From contig NZ_ALVU02000001.1 of assembly GCF_000332075.2 (NCBI RefSeq), positions 1,941,193 through 2,005,192 on the forward strand: a stretch of 64,000 nucleotides of DNA, read 5' to 3'. Source of the DNA: Synechocystis sp. PCC 7509. Its GTDB lineage: Bacteria; Cyanobacteriota; Cyanobacteriia; Cyanobacteriales; Chroococcidiopsidaceae. Each line of letters begins with the position of its first letter. Within the stretch, counting starts at the first letter, position 1. The translations under genes and the position numbers were made by a program. This document shows, in pieces, positions 25,905-35,196 of the stretch. The notes under the pieces are model-generated. The model did not search any database and was not told the origin of the DNA. It worked only from the letters and a program-made list of their open reading frames with translations.

Positions 25905-26423
25905 TTACACCTTAGCTTGCAAAGACTTCAGCAACTCTGTATTTACTCCCGATTCGCGGGTAAGAGCAATTTTTCCAGTCCGGGCAATTTCTTGTAACCC
26001 AAACTTTTCTAGTACTTGCACGATCGCTACCATTTTACCGGGATCGCCCACTACTTCCAATGTTAGCGAGTCTTCGGCTACATCTACTACTCGCGCCCGA
26101 AATATTTGCGCTAATCCCACAATTTCCGAACGGTTGGCGCTACTGGCGTTTACTTTCAATAGCATCAATTCTCGCTCTACACAAGGAATCTCGGTAATAT
26201 CTTGGACTTTTATCACGTTTACGAGCTTGTATAGTTGTTTTGTCAACTGCTCAATAATCTGCTCGTCACCGGGTACAACCATTGTAATTCGAGACATTCC
26301 CCCTTGTTCGGCGGCTCCTACGGCTAGGCTTTCGATATTGAAACCACGACGGGCAAATAAACCAGCAATGCGGGAAAGAACCCCGGATTCATCTTCTACT
26401 AAAACTGATAATGTGTGTTTCAC
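25905..26423 (-). CDS. ilvH: Acetolactate synthase small (regulatory) subunit
   Basis: 172 residues. The N-terminal ACT domain ([36 protein letters not shown]) binds valine for feedback inhibition, and the C-terminal domain ([25 protein letters not shown]) activates the catalytic subunit. The enzyme makes acetolactate for branched-chain amino acids. The large subunit gene is not in this window, which is common in cyanobacteria. Family assignment is firm. Confidence 0.95.
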   Translation of the reverse strand: MKHTLSVLVEDESGVLSRIAGLFARRGFNIESLAVGAAEQGGMSRITMVVPGDEQIIEQLTKQLYKLVNVIKVQDITEIPCVERELMLLKVNASSANRSEIVGLAQIFRARVVDVAEDSLTLEVVGDPGKMVAIVQVLEKFGLQEIARTGKIALTRESGVNTELLKSLQAKV

Positions 26424-26618
26424 GGCTATTAAGGCTTGATGGATGGGCGAGCGCGTACCGCTAACTTCTGTTCAAGCAGCACCGTTTTAGCACTTTATTC
26501 TAGCTCGATTGCGCCACAAACAGCAGAAAAAATAAAGCTTATCTCTTGATAGATAGATGTAGAAACAGCATAAATTATGCTTATTTAAAGTTGTGTATAT
26601 AAAAGAGAACAAATAACT

Positions 26619-26975
26619 ATGGGTTGGTTAAAACGCTTGTTTGGCATGGAAAAGCCGCAAAATGCTCCGTCTTATGCTCCACAACAACAATCTGCGCCTC
26701 AAGCTCAAGCTGCGCCTACAGAATCTATTCCTCCTGAACGCATGGGACTTAGCGGGGAATATGACCAAAGTGGACTAGCCAAGCGTGTAGCTTTGGAGTT
26801 TGATGAGGAGCCAGATTTAGACGATATTGATACTATCTATGTTGCTCAAACTGGCAGTGTTGTTGTTTTGAAAGGTAAAGCACCCAATCAACAAATTCTC
26901 AATAAAATGGTTTCTGTGGCTCAAAGGGTTAATGGTGCAACAGAAGTAAATAGCGAGCAAGTAGAAATAGCTTAA
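26619..26975 (+). CDS. BON-like domain small protein
   Basis: 118 residues. A short start MGWLKRLFGMEKP is followed by a low-complexity Q/A/P linker (about 15-38), then a compact alpha/beta domain (ARR-like LAKRVALEFDEEPDLDDIDT, IYVAQTGSVVVLKGKAPNQQ, VAQRVNGATEVNSEQVEI) that resembles the BON fold. BON domains attach proteins to membranes or polymers. No signal peptide, so it may work in the cytosol or at the membrane through the N-terminal amphipathic helix. Good candidate for a conserved cyanobacterial protein of unknown role. Confidence 0.7.
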   Translation: MGWLKRLFGMEKPQNAPSYAPQQQSAPQAQAAPTESIPPERMGLSGEYDQSGLAKRVALEFDEEPDLDDIDTIYVAQTGSVVVLKGKAPNQQILNKMVSVAQRVNGATEVNSEQVEIA

Positions 26976-27021
26976 CTTCTGCACCAGAAGTCCTGCTTAC
27001 AACGTTACTGCACATTTTTGG

Positions 27022-27157
27022 TATAGCCATCCTGTTTGAGTTATGAACTATGGATAGCTCCCAACCCCCAATTGGAGGTGACGCAGAAGTATTGTCCCCA
27101 AAAAATGGGGGTTAGGGAGCAAAACTGTCTCGTTTTCAAGGGCTGATTTAGGATTAC
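27022..27157. repeat. MITE-like dispersed repeat, copy A
   Basis: About 136 bp that aligns along its full length with the copy at 40809-40947. Shared blocks include TTTGAGTTATGAA, CCCAACCCCCAATTGGAGGT and CTGATTTAGGATT. The inner C-rich and G-rich arms can fold into a hairpin. The outer ends are degraded relative to copy B (TATAGCCATCC and GGATTACTTTG). Confidence 0.75.
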
Positions 27158-27273
27158 TTTGTACTCCCAGAATTTCATTTTATTCTCATGCTTAATTAAG
27201 GAACTTTGCGATCGCACCAATTAGTCTATTTGTAGGCTTTAATCGATTAGGTGTGTGGTAACAGAGAAGAATT

Positions 27274-30200
27274 ATGCGAGCTATTTTTAAACGTGGGATA
27301 CAGGTCTTATTAGCGGTTTTTATCCTGCTAGGAGTAGCAAGCTGTAATGTTGCTAATCTCTCTGGAAACGAGCCTTTACCAATGGTTTCGGCTTTACCAT
27401 CGCCTCAATTACCAGACTGGATTGAACAAATTAGTCCGGTGGGAGAAAGTGAAGTGCGAAGTCAAATTCGCATTAGATTTAAAGATGCTTTAATTCCTGT
27501 TGAAAGTATTGATAGTCCCAATCAGCAGCAAATTTTAGAGAAAATCGCAATTTTTCCACCTTTAAAGGGGCAATTTCGTTTTCTTACTCCTCGGCTGGTT
27601 GGTTTTCAATCCGAATCGGCGCTTCCCAAAGCTACGCGAGTACAGGTAACTCTTAAAGCGGGACTTGCAGACTTAAAAAATCACCGTTTAGAACAAGATT
27701 TAGCCTGGACTTTTAATACAGAAGCAATTAAATTAACTAATTTACCGGGAATGACGGAAAGTGGCGAAGTTGAACCCATTGATATCAAACCCAATCTAAA
27801 ACTTACCTCAAATGTAGAATTAGATATTAATAGTCTCAAAGAGCGTCTAAAGCTGATTAATGAAGGGGGAAAAGAAAATATTTCCTTTGACGTTACTTTG
27901 GATGAGCAGGATAAATCTGCATATATCGAACCAGAAAATAAATTTGATCCCTCTACTCGCAATTGGATTTATAGCTTAAAACCTCGCCAAACTCTCACTA
28001 AAGCGACGACTTATCGCTGGGAAGCAGCTTCGGGTTTGCGTCCGTTAAATGGCAATTTACCTAGTACAATGCCTTTTACAAGTAAGGTTGTAACCTACGC
28101 ACCGCTTACTTTTGAGAAGCTTAATTTTATTGGACAACCGGATTCTGGCGGTACTTCTGGACGTTTTACGACGGGTAGCGCTCAGTTGCAATTTAATAAT
28201 CCTTTAGTAGCATCATCTAGTGAAGATATTAGCGTTACTCCCGCACCGAAGAAAACTCCGCGATTAGTACAAGTTTATGAAAACGATCGGATTGTCAACC
28301 TTAATCCTTATGCAATAGAACCTGAAACTACTTATACAATTACTCTTGGCGCTAATGTTAAAGATACTTTTGGGCAAACTTTAGGTAAACCCGTAACAGT
28401 AAAATATCAAACGGGAGATTTAGCAGGAGATATCTGGATTCCCTCCGACTTAAATATTTTTCCCTCTGGTAAGGATTTACAACTAAATATCTCGACAATC
28501 AATCTGCCAGAATCAAGATACAAAGCGGCTTATCAAGTAGTGCAACCTACGGATTTAGTTTATGCTGATTCTGCTTACCCACAAGGGGAAGGTAAGGATT
28601 TACTCCCAACTCCTGATAATTGGCAGAGTTTTAAAGTATCTGGTAAGAAAAATCAATATAAGGACATTGCTGTACCTTTAAAAGAAAAACTCAGCGCAGC
28701 TACGGGAATGTTGGCTTATGGAGTGCAAGCACGAACTAATAGCTATCAGGATGTTGGTAAGCAAAAATGGCGTGACTCTACTAATTATGGATTGGTACAG
28801 TTAACTAATTTAGGAGTTTTTGCCCAGTGGTTTCCCGATTCTGGGATAGTACGAGTACATCACCTTAGCGATGGTGCGGTAGTTAGCGATGCAAGTGTAG
28901 AGATTTATCAATCTAAGTTAGAAGCAAAATCTAGAACTTTACCTCAACCTTGTGCGATCGCTCAAACCGACATAACAGGTACAGTATTATTCAATCGCCA
29001 AGCTTTACAGCAATGTTACACCAGTTCTGAAGACGCGCCCAAGTTACTAGCGATCATACGGGAATCAAATGACTGGGCTTTTGCTCGTTCTTCTGAGTAT
29101 AGCGGTGCTTACGACTTTGGTATAGATGCAGGTTGGGATAGTGGTAAACCCCAATCTAGAGGGATAGTTTTTTCTGATAGACAGTTGTACCAACCCGGCG
29201 AAAAAGCTTGGTTTACGGGGATGGCGTACCATTTACAAAATGGCGCACTAAGACAAGATAAAAATACTGTTTATAAAGTAACGCTAGAAGATCCTGAAGG
29301 TAAGAAGACAGATTTGGGTAGTCAGACAACTAACGAATTTGGGACATTTTCTTTAGAATATGCGATCGCACCTAACAAAGCTTTGGGTTACTATAATATT
29401 CAAGCAAAATCCAGCAACGGAGCGGAAATAACCGGAGATTTTCGGATTGCTCAGTTTAAACCGCCGAATTTTAAAGTTGATCTCACTCTAGATAAAGATT
29501 TCGTTGCTATTGGCGAAAAAGTAACCGCAAATGCTAGTAGTAGTTACTTATTTGGTTCTCCCGTAGAAGGAGGAAAAGTTCAATATTACGTCACTCGTCA
29601 GCAAACAGATTTTACACCCCAAAAGTGGGATAAATTCTCTTTTGGGCGCAAGTGGTTTTGGCCCGAAGAAGCGCCAGAAATTACAACTGATGTATTGCAA
29701 TCAGAGCAAATACTTGATAACGCAGGTAAAAGCAGCCAAATTGTCCCCGTCGCTAAAGATGTACCTTATCCGATGAGTTACAGGGTAGACGCGCAAGTTA
29801 CAGATGTTTCTAATCTATCGGTAGCTAATTCAAAGACTTTTACTGTATTACCGAGCGAAGCCTTGATTGGTTTGCAGAGTAATTTTGTCACTGATGCGGG
29901 TAAAACATTACCTGTACAAGTAATTGTCACCGATAACGCCGGAAATGCGATCGCTGGAAAATCTGTAAGTTTGGAATTGCAACAAATTATCTATAGCAGC
30001 GTGACTCAAGTTATAGAAGGCAGCCAAACCCCTAAAAATCAAGTAGAGTACAAAACTGTAGAAAAAACCAAAATAACCTCAGCACAGACCCCGCAAACCG
30101 TCTCTCTAACGCCTTCTGAATCTGGCTCTTATCGTATTCAAGCTAATTTTGCGGATGCCAAAAATGATGTCACTGCAACAGATACGCAGATATGGGCGGC

Positions 30201-32967
30201 GGGAAATAGTCCGGTAGACTGGGGGAATAAATATCGCAATAATCGCTTAGAACTGCGTTTAGATAAGGAAACCTACAAACCTGGAGAAACTGCAACAGTT
30301 TTAATCCAATCTCCTTACCCAGAAGGAGAGTTGCATTTTGCCATTATTCGCCACAATTTTATTGAGCGTCGTATAGTTCCTGTTATTGGCGCTGCACCAC
30401 AAATTCAGTTTCAAGTTACCGCAGATATGCTCCCTAATGCAGCAGTGGAGGCGGTTTTAGTCCGTCAAGGCGAACCGTTGGCGCAAGTAGAACCAGGGAA
30501 ATTAGATAAATTAGTTAGAGTTGGGTTTGCACCGTTTAAAACTAATTTGGATGATAAATATTTAAACGTGCAAGCAAAGGCTACTAATCAAAGCTTACAA
30601 CCAGGCGCAGAACAAACCCTACAGTTAGAAATGATGGATAGGGAAAATAAACCTATCCAAGGACAATTTACTGTCATGGTGGTAAACGAAGCTGTATTGC
30701 AACTAAGCGGCTATAGAGTACCCGATTTAGTATCAACAGTATATGCAGAGCAACCAATTTCTACCAGATTTGCCGATAATCGCCCAGATGTAGTCTTACA
30801 ACCGCTTTCTTCACCCTTACAAAAAGGTTGGGGTTATGGCGGTGGTTTATCGAATAGTGCTGCAAGCACACGCATTAGAGAGAATTTTCAAGCTTTAGCT
30901 TACTACAACGGCTCAGTTTTAACCGATGCAGAAGGAAAAGCTAATATAACTTTTAAATTGCCAGATAATTTGACCACTTGGCGAGTAATGGTAGTTGCTA
31001 CCGATGGAAATCTGAATTTTGGCAACGGTGAGACAACATTTATAACTACCAAACCTTTGCTAACTAATCCAGTATTACCGCAATTTGTGCGCCCAGGAGA
31101 TCGCTTTGAGGGTGGTTTATCAGTTACAAACAATACAGGACAATCTGCAAACCTAGCTATAAAAGGCAATCTTTCCGGGGGAGTTGGATTTGCAAACAAT
31201 TCTGGTAGCCAAAATATTGCATCAGAAACAGGTACTCGCGCTTACCGTTTCCCAATGGTGGCAAATACCACAGGTAATACTCAAGTCCAATTTACAACGC
31301 AACTAAATAATGAAACTGATGCTTTTAACGTTCCTTTAGATGTCAGACAGCTAAAAGTAACAGAACAAGTTGTAGAAACTGGAGTAACCGATAAACAAGT
31401 CAAGATTCCGCTAAACATAGCCAAAAATGTTGTCAACGACACGGGAGGCTTAGAAATTTCGGTTGCAAGTACGCTAATTGCTCAAATAACCGCTCCCGCA
31501 AAACAAGTTTTAGGTGATGACGAGTTACCATTTTTAGAACCTGCGGCAAGTAAACTTGCGATCGCATCTAACTTGACATACTTAAGCCAAACTTACAACC
31601 AAAAACTTGCAGACTTCAATCCCCAACAGCAAGCAAGCCAAGCATTAGCAAGATTACAAACTCTCCAAAAACCCGACGGTGGTTTTGCTTCTTTTCCCAA
31701 TCAAGAACTTTCCGATCCTTTTGTTTCAGCTTACGCGGCGCAAAGTTTGGCGCAAGCTATAGAAGTTGGAATACCAGTAAATTCAGCAATGGTTAGCCGT
31801 TTAGAGAGTTATTTAGCTAAACTCCTCGCTAATCCTAGTCAATACGATTATTGCAAACAACAATTATGTAAAAATCAGTTGCGTCTAGAAGCCTTGATAG
31901 CTTTAGGAAACAAACGCACAGACTTTTTAGCAGATATCTACGAATATAGAAGCAATTTTGATTATGTTACCCAAATCAAACTAGCACGTTATCTTTCGCA
32001 GTTTCCCCAATGGCAAGAAGAATTTAAAGTATTCTTTGACCAACTCCAAGAAACTGTTTCCCAAACCGGACGCAACGCCACCGTTAATTTACCGCCTAAT
32101 TGGAAGTGGCTAAATTCGCCTACCACCGCTCAAGCTCAAGTATTACGCCTATTTGTTGCTCAAAAAAGCTCTCCAGAGGTGCTAGATCGAGTATTACAGG
32201 GACTTTTGAGCCTGCGACGAGGGGGAACTTGGTCAACGACTTACGACAACGCCGAGGCTCTAACAGCACTGGTAGAATACAGCCAAATTCAACCCCAACC
32301 CCAAAACTTGAAAGCTACGGTACAACTAGCAAACAAGCAATTAGGACAAGCGCAACTCACAAAAGATCGCCTTAGCTTAAACGTGCAAGTCCCAATAGCT
32401 AAATTACCGCGCGGAAAACAAGACCTAATTCTCAAAAAATCCGGTAAAGGCTTATTACATTACTTAGTTGCTTACCGCTATCGCCTCCAAGGAAATCAAA
32501 GCGGCGCTTTAAATGGTTTGCGCGTAGTGCGAGAAATACGCGCCGCTAATAATAACCAAATACTACGCCGCTTTGGACTATACGATACTAAAGAGCCGCT
32601 AAAAGTCAGCACCGGACAAGTGTTTGATATTGGCTTAGAAATTACTACCGACCATCCGGTAAATAATATAGTGATAACTGACCCCATTCCCGCAGGATTT
32701 GAGGCGGTAGATACAAGCTTTCAAACAGCAACTCCTTACTTTCAAGCGGGACAAGATAGTTGGGAAATTGACTATAAAAATATTTATAGCGATCGCATTG
32801 TGGCTTATAGCAACTCTTACAACGCTGGAGTGTATACCCTGCATTACTTAGTCCGCTCGGTTACTCCTGGTACATTCCTTTATCCCGGCGCAGAAGTACA
32901 TTTACAATACGCACCAGAAGAATTTGGGCGATCGGCTGATTCTACCTTACAAATAGTGAGTAATTAA
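27274..32967 (+). CDS. Alpha-2-macroglobulin-family lipoprotein, thioester-less
   Basis: 1897 residues. A lipobox (LLGVASC, Cys24) marks it as a lipoprotein, and the body is a series of macroglobulin-type beta domains (MG1-like and MG2 near 640-720, RGIVFSDRQLYQPGEKAWFT) with a bait-region/alpha-2-macroglobulin core (about 1190-1270, NLTTWRVMVVATDG) and a helical thioester-domain region (about 1400-1660). The segment where a CxEQ thioester is expected reads DDELPFLEPAASKLAIASNL, without Cys. Bacterial members trap or inhibit host or environmental proteases at the cell surface. No penicillin-binding protein gene (pbpC) is next to it. One uninterrupted frame. Confidence 0.92.
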   Translation: MRAIFKRGIQVLLAVFILLGVASCNVANLSGNEPLPMVSALPSPQLPDWIEQISPVGESEVRSQIRIRFKDALIPVESIDSPNQQQILEKIAIFPPLKGQFRFLTPRLVGFQSESALPKATRVQVTLKAGLADLKNHRLEQDLAWTFNTEAIKLTNLPGMTESGEVEPIDIKPNLKLTSNVELDINSLKERLKLINEGGKENISFDVTLDEQDKSAYIEPENKFDPSTRNWIYSLKPRQTLTKATTYRWEAASGLRPLNGNLPSTMPFTSKVVTYAPLTFEKLNFIGQPDSGGTSGRFTTGSAQLQFNNPLVASSSEDISVTPAPKKTPRLVQVYENDRIVNLNPYAIEPETTYTITLGANVKDTFGQTLGKPVTVKYQTGDLAGDIWIPSDLNIFPSGKDLQLNISTINLPESRYKAAYQVVQPTDLVYADSAYPQGEGKDLLPTPDNWQSFKVSGKKNQYKDIAVPLKEKLSAATGMLAYGVQARTNSYQDVGKQKWRDSTNYGLVQLTNLGVFAQWFPDSGIVRVHHLSDGAVVSDASVEIYQSKLEAKSRTLPQPCAIAQTDITGTVLFNRQALQQCYTSSEDAPKLLAIIRESNDWAFARSSEYSGAYDFGIDAGWDSGKPQSRGIVFSDRQLYQPGEKAWFTGMAYHLQNGALRQDKNTVYKVTLEDPEGKKTDLGSQTTNEFGTFSLEYAIAPNKALGYYNIQAKSSNGAEITGDFRIAQFKPPNFKVDLTLDKDFVAIGEKVTANASSSYLFGSPVEGGKVQYYVTRQQTDFTPQKWDKFSFGRKWFWPEEAPEITTDVLQSEQILDNAGKSSQIVPVAKDVPYPMSYRVDAQVTDVSNLSVANSKTFTVLPSEALIGLQSNFVTDAGKTLPVQVIVTDNAGNAIAGKSVSLELQQIIYSSVTQVIEGSQTPKNQVEYKTVEKTKITSAQTPQTVSLTPSESGSYRIQANFADAKNDVTATDTQIWAAGNSPVDWGNKYRNNRLELRLDKETYKPGETATVLIQSPYPEGELHFAIIRHNFIERRIVPVIGAAPQIQFQVTADMLPNAAVEAVLVRQGEPLAQVEPGKLDKLVRVGFAPFKTNLDDKYLNVQAKATNQSLQPGAEQTLQLEMMDRENKPIQGQFTVMVVNEAVLQLSGYRVPDLVSTVYAEQPISTRFADNRPDVVLQPLSSPLQKGWGYGGGLSNSAASTRIRENFQALAYYNGSVLTDAEGKANITFKLPDNLTTWRVMVVATDGNLNFGNGETTFITTKPLLTNPVLPQFVRPGDRFEGGLSVTNNTGQSANLAIKGNLSGGVGFANNSGSQNIASETGTRAYRFPMVANTTGNTQVQFTTQLNNETDAFNVPLDVRQLKVTEQVVETGVTDKQVKIPLNIAKNVVNDTGGLEISVASTLIAQITAPAKQVLGDDELPFLEPAASKLAIASNLTYLSQTYNQKLADFNPQQQASQALARLQTLQKPDGGFASFPNQELSDPFVSAYAAQSLAQAIEVGIPVNSAMVSRLESYLAKLLANPSQYDYCKQQLCKNQLRLEALIALGNKRTDFLADIYEYRSNFDYVTQIKLARYLSQFPQWQEEFKVFFDQLQETVSQTGRNATVNLPPNWKWLNSPTTAQAQVLRLFVAQKSSPEVLDRVLQGLLSLRRGGTWSTTYDNAEALTALVEYSQIQPQPQNLKATVQLANKQLGQAQLTKDRLSLNVQVPIAKLPRGKQDLILKKSGKGLLHYLVAYRYRLQGNQSGALNGLRVVREIRAANNNQILRRFGLYDTKEPLKVSTGQVFDIGLEITTDHPVNNIVITDPIPAGFEAVDTSFQTATPYFQAGQDSWEIDYKNIYSDRIVAYSNSYNAGVYTLHYLVRSVTPGTFLYPGAEVHLQYAPEEFGRSADSTLQIVSN

Positions 32968-32968
32968 T

Positions 32969-33169
32969 ATGACAAAACCATTAATGCCAAGTCCATCTGT
33001 CGATCCACGCCTTTTAAGTAACTTGCGTCGCGCACGTTTAGAATTTGAGGAGTTAGGATTGCAACTAGAGAAAGTGATAGCTAGATTTGATGAGGAGATT
33101 CGTAAGCAAAAGTTAAAACGAATCCAAAAATCTTTAAGTCTTCTTGACGAAAAACGCGATCGCCTATGA
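32969..33169 (+). CDS. Small coiled-coil hypothetical protein, 66 residues
   Basis: ATG at 32969, 1 bp after the macroglobulin stop. It has a short Pro-rich start and a long basic amphipathic helix (LRRARLEFEELGLQLEKVIA to LSLLDEKRDRL). Its last codons overlap the Uma2 start by 4 bp (ATGA at 33166-33169). The overlap on both sides suggests co-translation with the macroglobulin gene and Uma2. No family recognised. Confidence 0.6.
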   Translation: MTKPLMPSPSVDPRLLSNLRRARLEFEELGLQLEKVIARFDEEIRKQKLKRIQKSLSLLDEKRDRL

Positions 33170-33732
33170 CTACTGCAATAGATCGATTACTTACTTTAGA
33201 CGAGTTTTTAGAATTGCCTGAAACTAAGCCAGAGTTCGAGTTTATTGCCGGACGCATTTACCAAAAACCTATGCCTCAAGGCAAACATTCAAGGCTGCAA
33301 CTCAAACTTTGCACTGCTATAAATCAAGTAACGGAAGAACAGCAAATTGCTCTAGCTTTTCCCAAATTGCGGTGTACTTTTGCAAGTCGCTCTATTGTAC
33401 CCGATGTAACCGTATTTTCTCGGCAACGAATACCCTTTGACGCTGATGGAGAAATTGGAAATGTGTTTAAAATCTATCCAGATTGGACGATAGAAATTCT
33501 TTCACCCGACCAAAACGCCACTAAAGTTATTGGTAATATACTGCACTGTCTAAAACATGGCACTCAATTAGGATGGTTTATAGATCCTAGTGCAAAAATT
33601 GTCATAGTATTTCTCCCTAATCAGCAGCCTGTAGAGCTTACAGGACAAGATATACTACCTGTACCAAAGTTTCTAGACTTGCAATTAACTGTTGCTCAAA
33701 TATTTGGTTGGCTTAAAGTTGGAAAGAATTAA
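33166..33732 (+). CDS. Uma2-family endonuclease-fold protein
   Basis: 188 residues. LTLDEFLELPETKPEFEFIA, GRIYQKPMPQGKHSRLQLKL, SRSIVPDVTVFSR and DWTIEILSPDQNATKVIGNI match the DUF820/Uma2 pattern; GWFIDPSAKIVIVF completes the core. The final 106 bp (33612-33717) are repeated almost perfectly at 35021-35126. It starts 4 bp before the end of the small coiled-coil gene. As with other Uma2 proteins, function is unknown; nuclease activity is inferred from the fold only. Confidence 0.86.
   Translation: MTTAIDRLLTLDEFLELPETKPEFEFIAGRIYQKPMPQGKHSRLQLKLCTAINQVTEEQQIALAFPKLRCTFASRSIVPDVTVFSRQRIPFDADGEIGNVFKIYPDWTIEILSPDQNATKVIGNILHCLKHGTQLGWFIDPSAKIVIVFLPNQQPVELTGQDILPVPKFLDLQLTVAQIFGWLKVGKN
33612..33717 (+). 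repeat. 106-bp direct repeat, copy 1 (inside Uma2)
   Basis: Identical to 35021-35126 at 103 of 106 positions by reading. It encodes the last 35 codons of the Uma2 gene except for the final residues. Confidence 0.9.
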
Positions 33733-33869
33733 AACGGCAGGTTGGGCTTTTATTTTGAATGCTCTACTTGTATCAGAATTTTCGTGAATTTGTATCAGCC
33801 TGAAAATAGAGTGCCGGAAATTATATTACTCTGCAACAATCTCCTTCTGCCTATCCCACACTGTAATAC

Positions 33870-34169
33870 GTGAGTATGAATATTAAAGATCAGTATCCTA
33901 ATTTAACAAACTTCTTTGAAGCTTACATCCACGAAGCTGATCTTGATGGCTTTGCTAGTGATGAGGAGGTAGCACAACAATATGCTGTTACAGAGTCTTC
34001 ATTCGCACGTTCTAGGGTTATTGAACAAGGGCGAGCTTTATTACTAGAGTCTTCATTTCCATGGGAACAGATTGGTGACAAAACAAATCGGGACTTTCAG
34101 GATGAACAAAATACTCGACAGTGGCTTCAGAAACTGATAGAGATAATTGTATCTGGAGCGGCGATCTGA
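33870..34169 (+). CDS. CdiI-like immunity protein (contact-dependent inhibition)
   Basis: 99 residues: YPNLTNFFEAYIHEADLDGF near the N-terminus, then DEEVAQQYAVTESS and FQDEQNTRQWLQKLIEII. The pattern YPNL...FF..Y.H.D.DLDG is that of the CdiI_2/DUF1493-like immunity proteins found beside CdiA toxins or as orphans. No CdiA/CdiB or toxin fragment lies nearby, so it would be an orphan immunity gene. The assignment is by motif only. It sits inside the direct-repeat-flanked cassette. Confidence 0.5.
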   Translation: MSMNIKDQYPNLTNFFEAYIHEADLDGFASDEEVAQQYAVTESSFARSRVIEQGRALLLESSFPWEQIGDKTNRDFQDEQNTRQWLQKLIEIIVSGAAI

Positions 34170-34319
34170 GCCTGGTAGGTGTTCAATTAGTTAAATTAGT
34201 AAGATTACCCATTGCTCTAGGCTGGATTGAAGGACCAAACCGCAGTCTTGATTGAGTTATAAAACTAAGTACAACTTACTCTTCGTCTACAATAATAGAA
34301 TCCGTTAAAAATTTTTATT

Positions 34320-34604
34320 GTGGGCCAAACTACTGCTCCAATCAACACCAGATTGATTGACTCCCTTGCTCAGATCATTCTTTCTCTTACCGACGATGAA
34401 AGGCAAGTCTTAGTACAAAAAATTCAATCTCCATTGTTGTCCTGTGAGGAAATACAAAGAAAACGGGAAGCTTTACAAAAAGATATTGTTATAGGAGTAG
34501 AACAACTCAAAAATGGCGAATATGTTGAGTATAATGACTCATCACTGCCCAGTTTGCTTGAAACTATTAAAATGCGTGGTAAGCAAAGACTTCAGTTAGA
34601 GTAA
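34320..34604 (+). CDS. Putative antitoxin of a type II toxin-antitoxin pair
   Basis: GTG start at 34320, 94 residues. Helical, with IDSLAQIILSLTDDERQVLV and KDIVIGVEQLKNGEYVEYND. The end EYVEYNDSSLPSLLETIKMR is similar in style to small ParD-like or StbD-like antitoxins with a C-terminal toxin-binding tail. It lies 6 bp upstream of a ParE-type toxin on the same strand, the classical antitoxin-first order. The DNA-binding fold cannot be identified by eye. Confidence 0.65.
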   Translation: MGQTTAPINTRLIDSLAQIILSLTDDERQVLVQKIQSPLLSCEEIQRKREALQKDIVIGVEQLKNGEYVEYNDSSLPSLLETIKMRGKQRLQLE

Positions 34605-34610
34605 TCAAGA

Positions 34611-34907
34611 GTGAATCACTTTCGTTTATCGCGACAGGCAGAGCGAGACTTAGAAGATATTTGGGTTTACTTAACACAGCAAGACGAAATATTAGTAGAC
34701 AAGCAAATTGCCCAGATTTTGGATAAATTGCCTATGCTATCTCAATTTCCGAATATGGGCAAGCAGCGCGAAGATATACTGGTAGGACTTAGGAGTTTTC
34801 CTGTTAAGCCATACGTTATTTTCTATAAAAAAATTTCGGATGGCATTGAAGTTGTTAGAGTTCTACACCAAGCTAGAGATATTATTGACGCTAATTTTTC
34901 ACAGTAA
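34611..34907 (+). CDS. ParE/RelE-superfamily toxin
   Basis: 98 residues starting with GTG, with the fold signature of ParE toxins: FRLSRQAERDLEDIWVYLTQ at the N-terminus, FPNMGKQREDILVGLRSFPV in the middle, and PYVIFYKKISDGIEVVRVLHQARDI at the end. ParE proteins block DNA gyrase, while RelE relatives cut mRNA; the last strand with VRVLHQARD favours ParE. With the gene 6 bp upstream it forms a type II toxin-antitoxin module that could be active. Confidence 0.85.
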   Translation: MNHFRLSRQAERDLEDIWVYLTQQDEILVDKQIAQILDKLPMLSQFPNMGKQREDILVGLRSFPVKPYVIFYKKISDGIEVVRVLHQARDIIDANFSQ

Positions 34908-35013
34908 TGGGCTAAGAACATCACTGTGAAGTTATCTGTTTAATAGCTTACTTATGACTAAAATACGCTTCAGTTAACTAATAAGTCTTTTGTACTTAGG
35001 TCTAATAGCGCGA

Positions 35014-35141
35014 TCGCTTTTCTCCCCAGTCAGCAGCCTGTAGAGCTTACAGGACAAGATATACTACCTGTACCAAAGTTTCTAGACTTGCAATTAACTG
35101 TTGCTCAAATATTTGGCTGGCTTAAACCTGTAAAAAACTAA
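35014..35141 (+). pseudogene. Duplicated 3' fragment of the Uma2 gene
   Basis: FLPSQQPVELTGQDILPVPK to GWLKPVKN and a TAA at 35139-35141 repeat the C-terminus of the Uma2 protein at 33166. No start codon or upstream body remains. It is the second copy of the 106-bp direct repeat (35021-35126). Confidence 0.85.
35021..35126 (+). repeat. 106-bp direct repeat, copy 2
   Basis: Same direction as copy 1 at 33612-33717, with 3 mismatches. The two copies bracket about 1.3 kb containing the CdiI-like gene and the toxin-antitoxin pair. Confidence 0.9.
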
Positions 35142-35196
35142 AAGTTCAAATAAAATTCACGCTAAGGTTATTACAGACCTTTTTCCCCGCAGCCTA

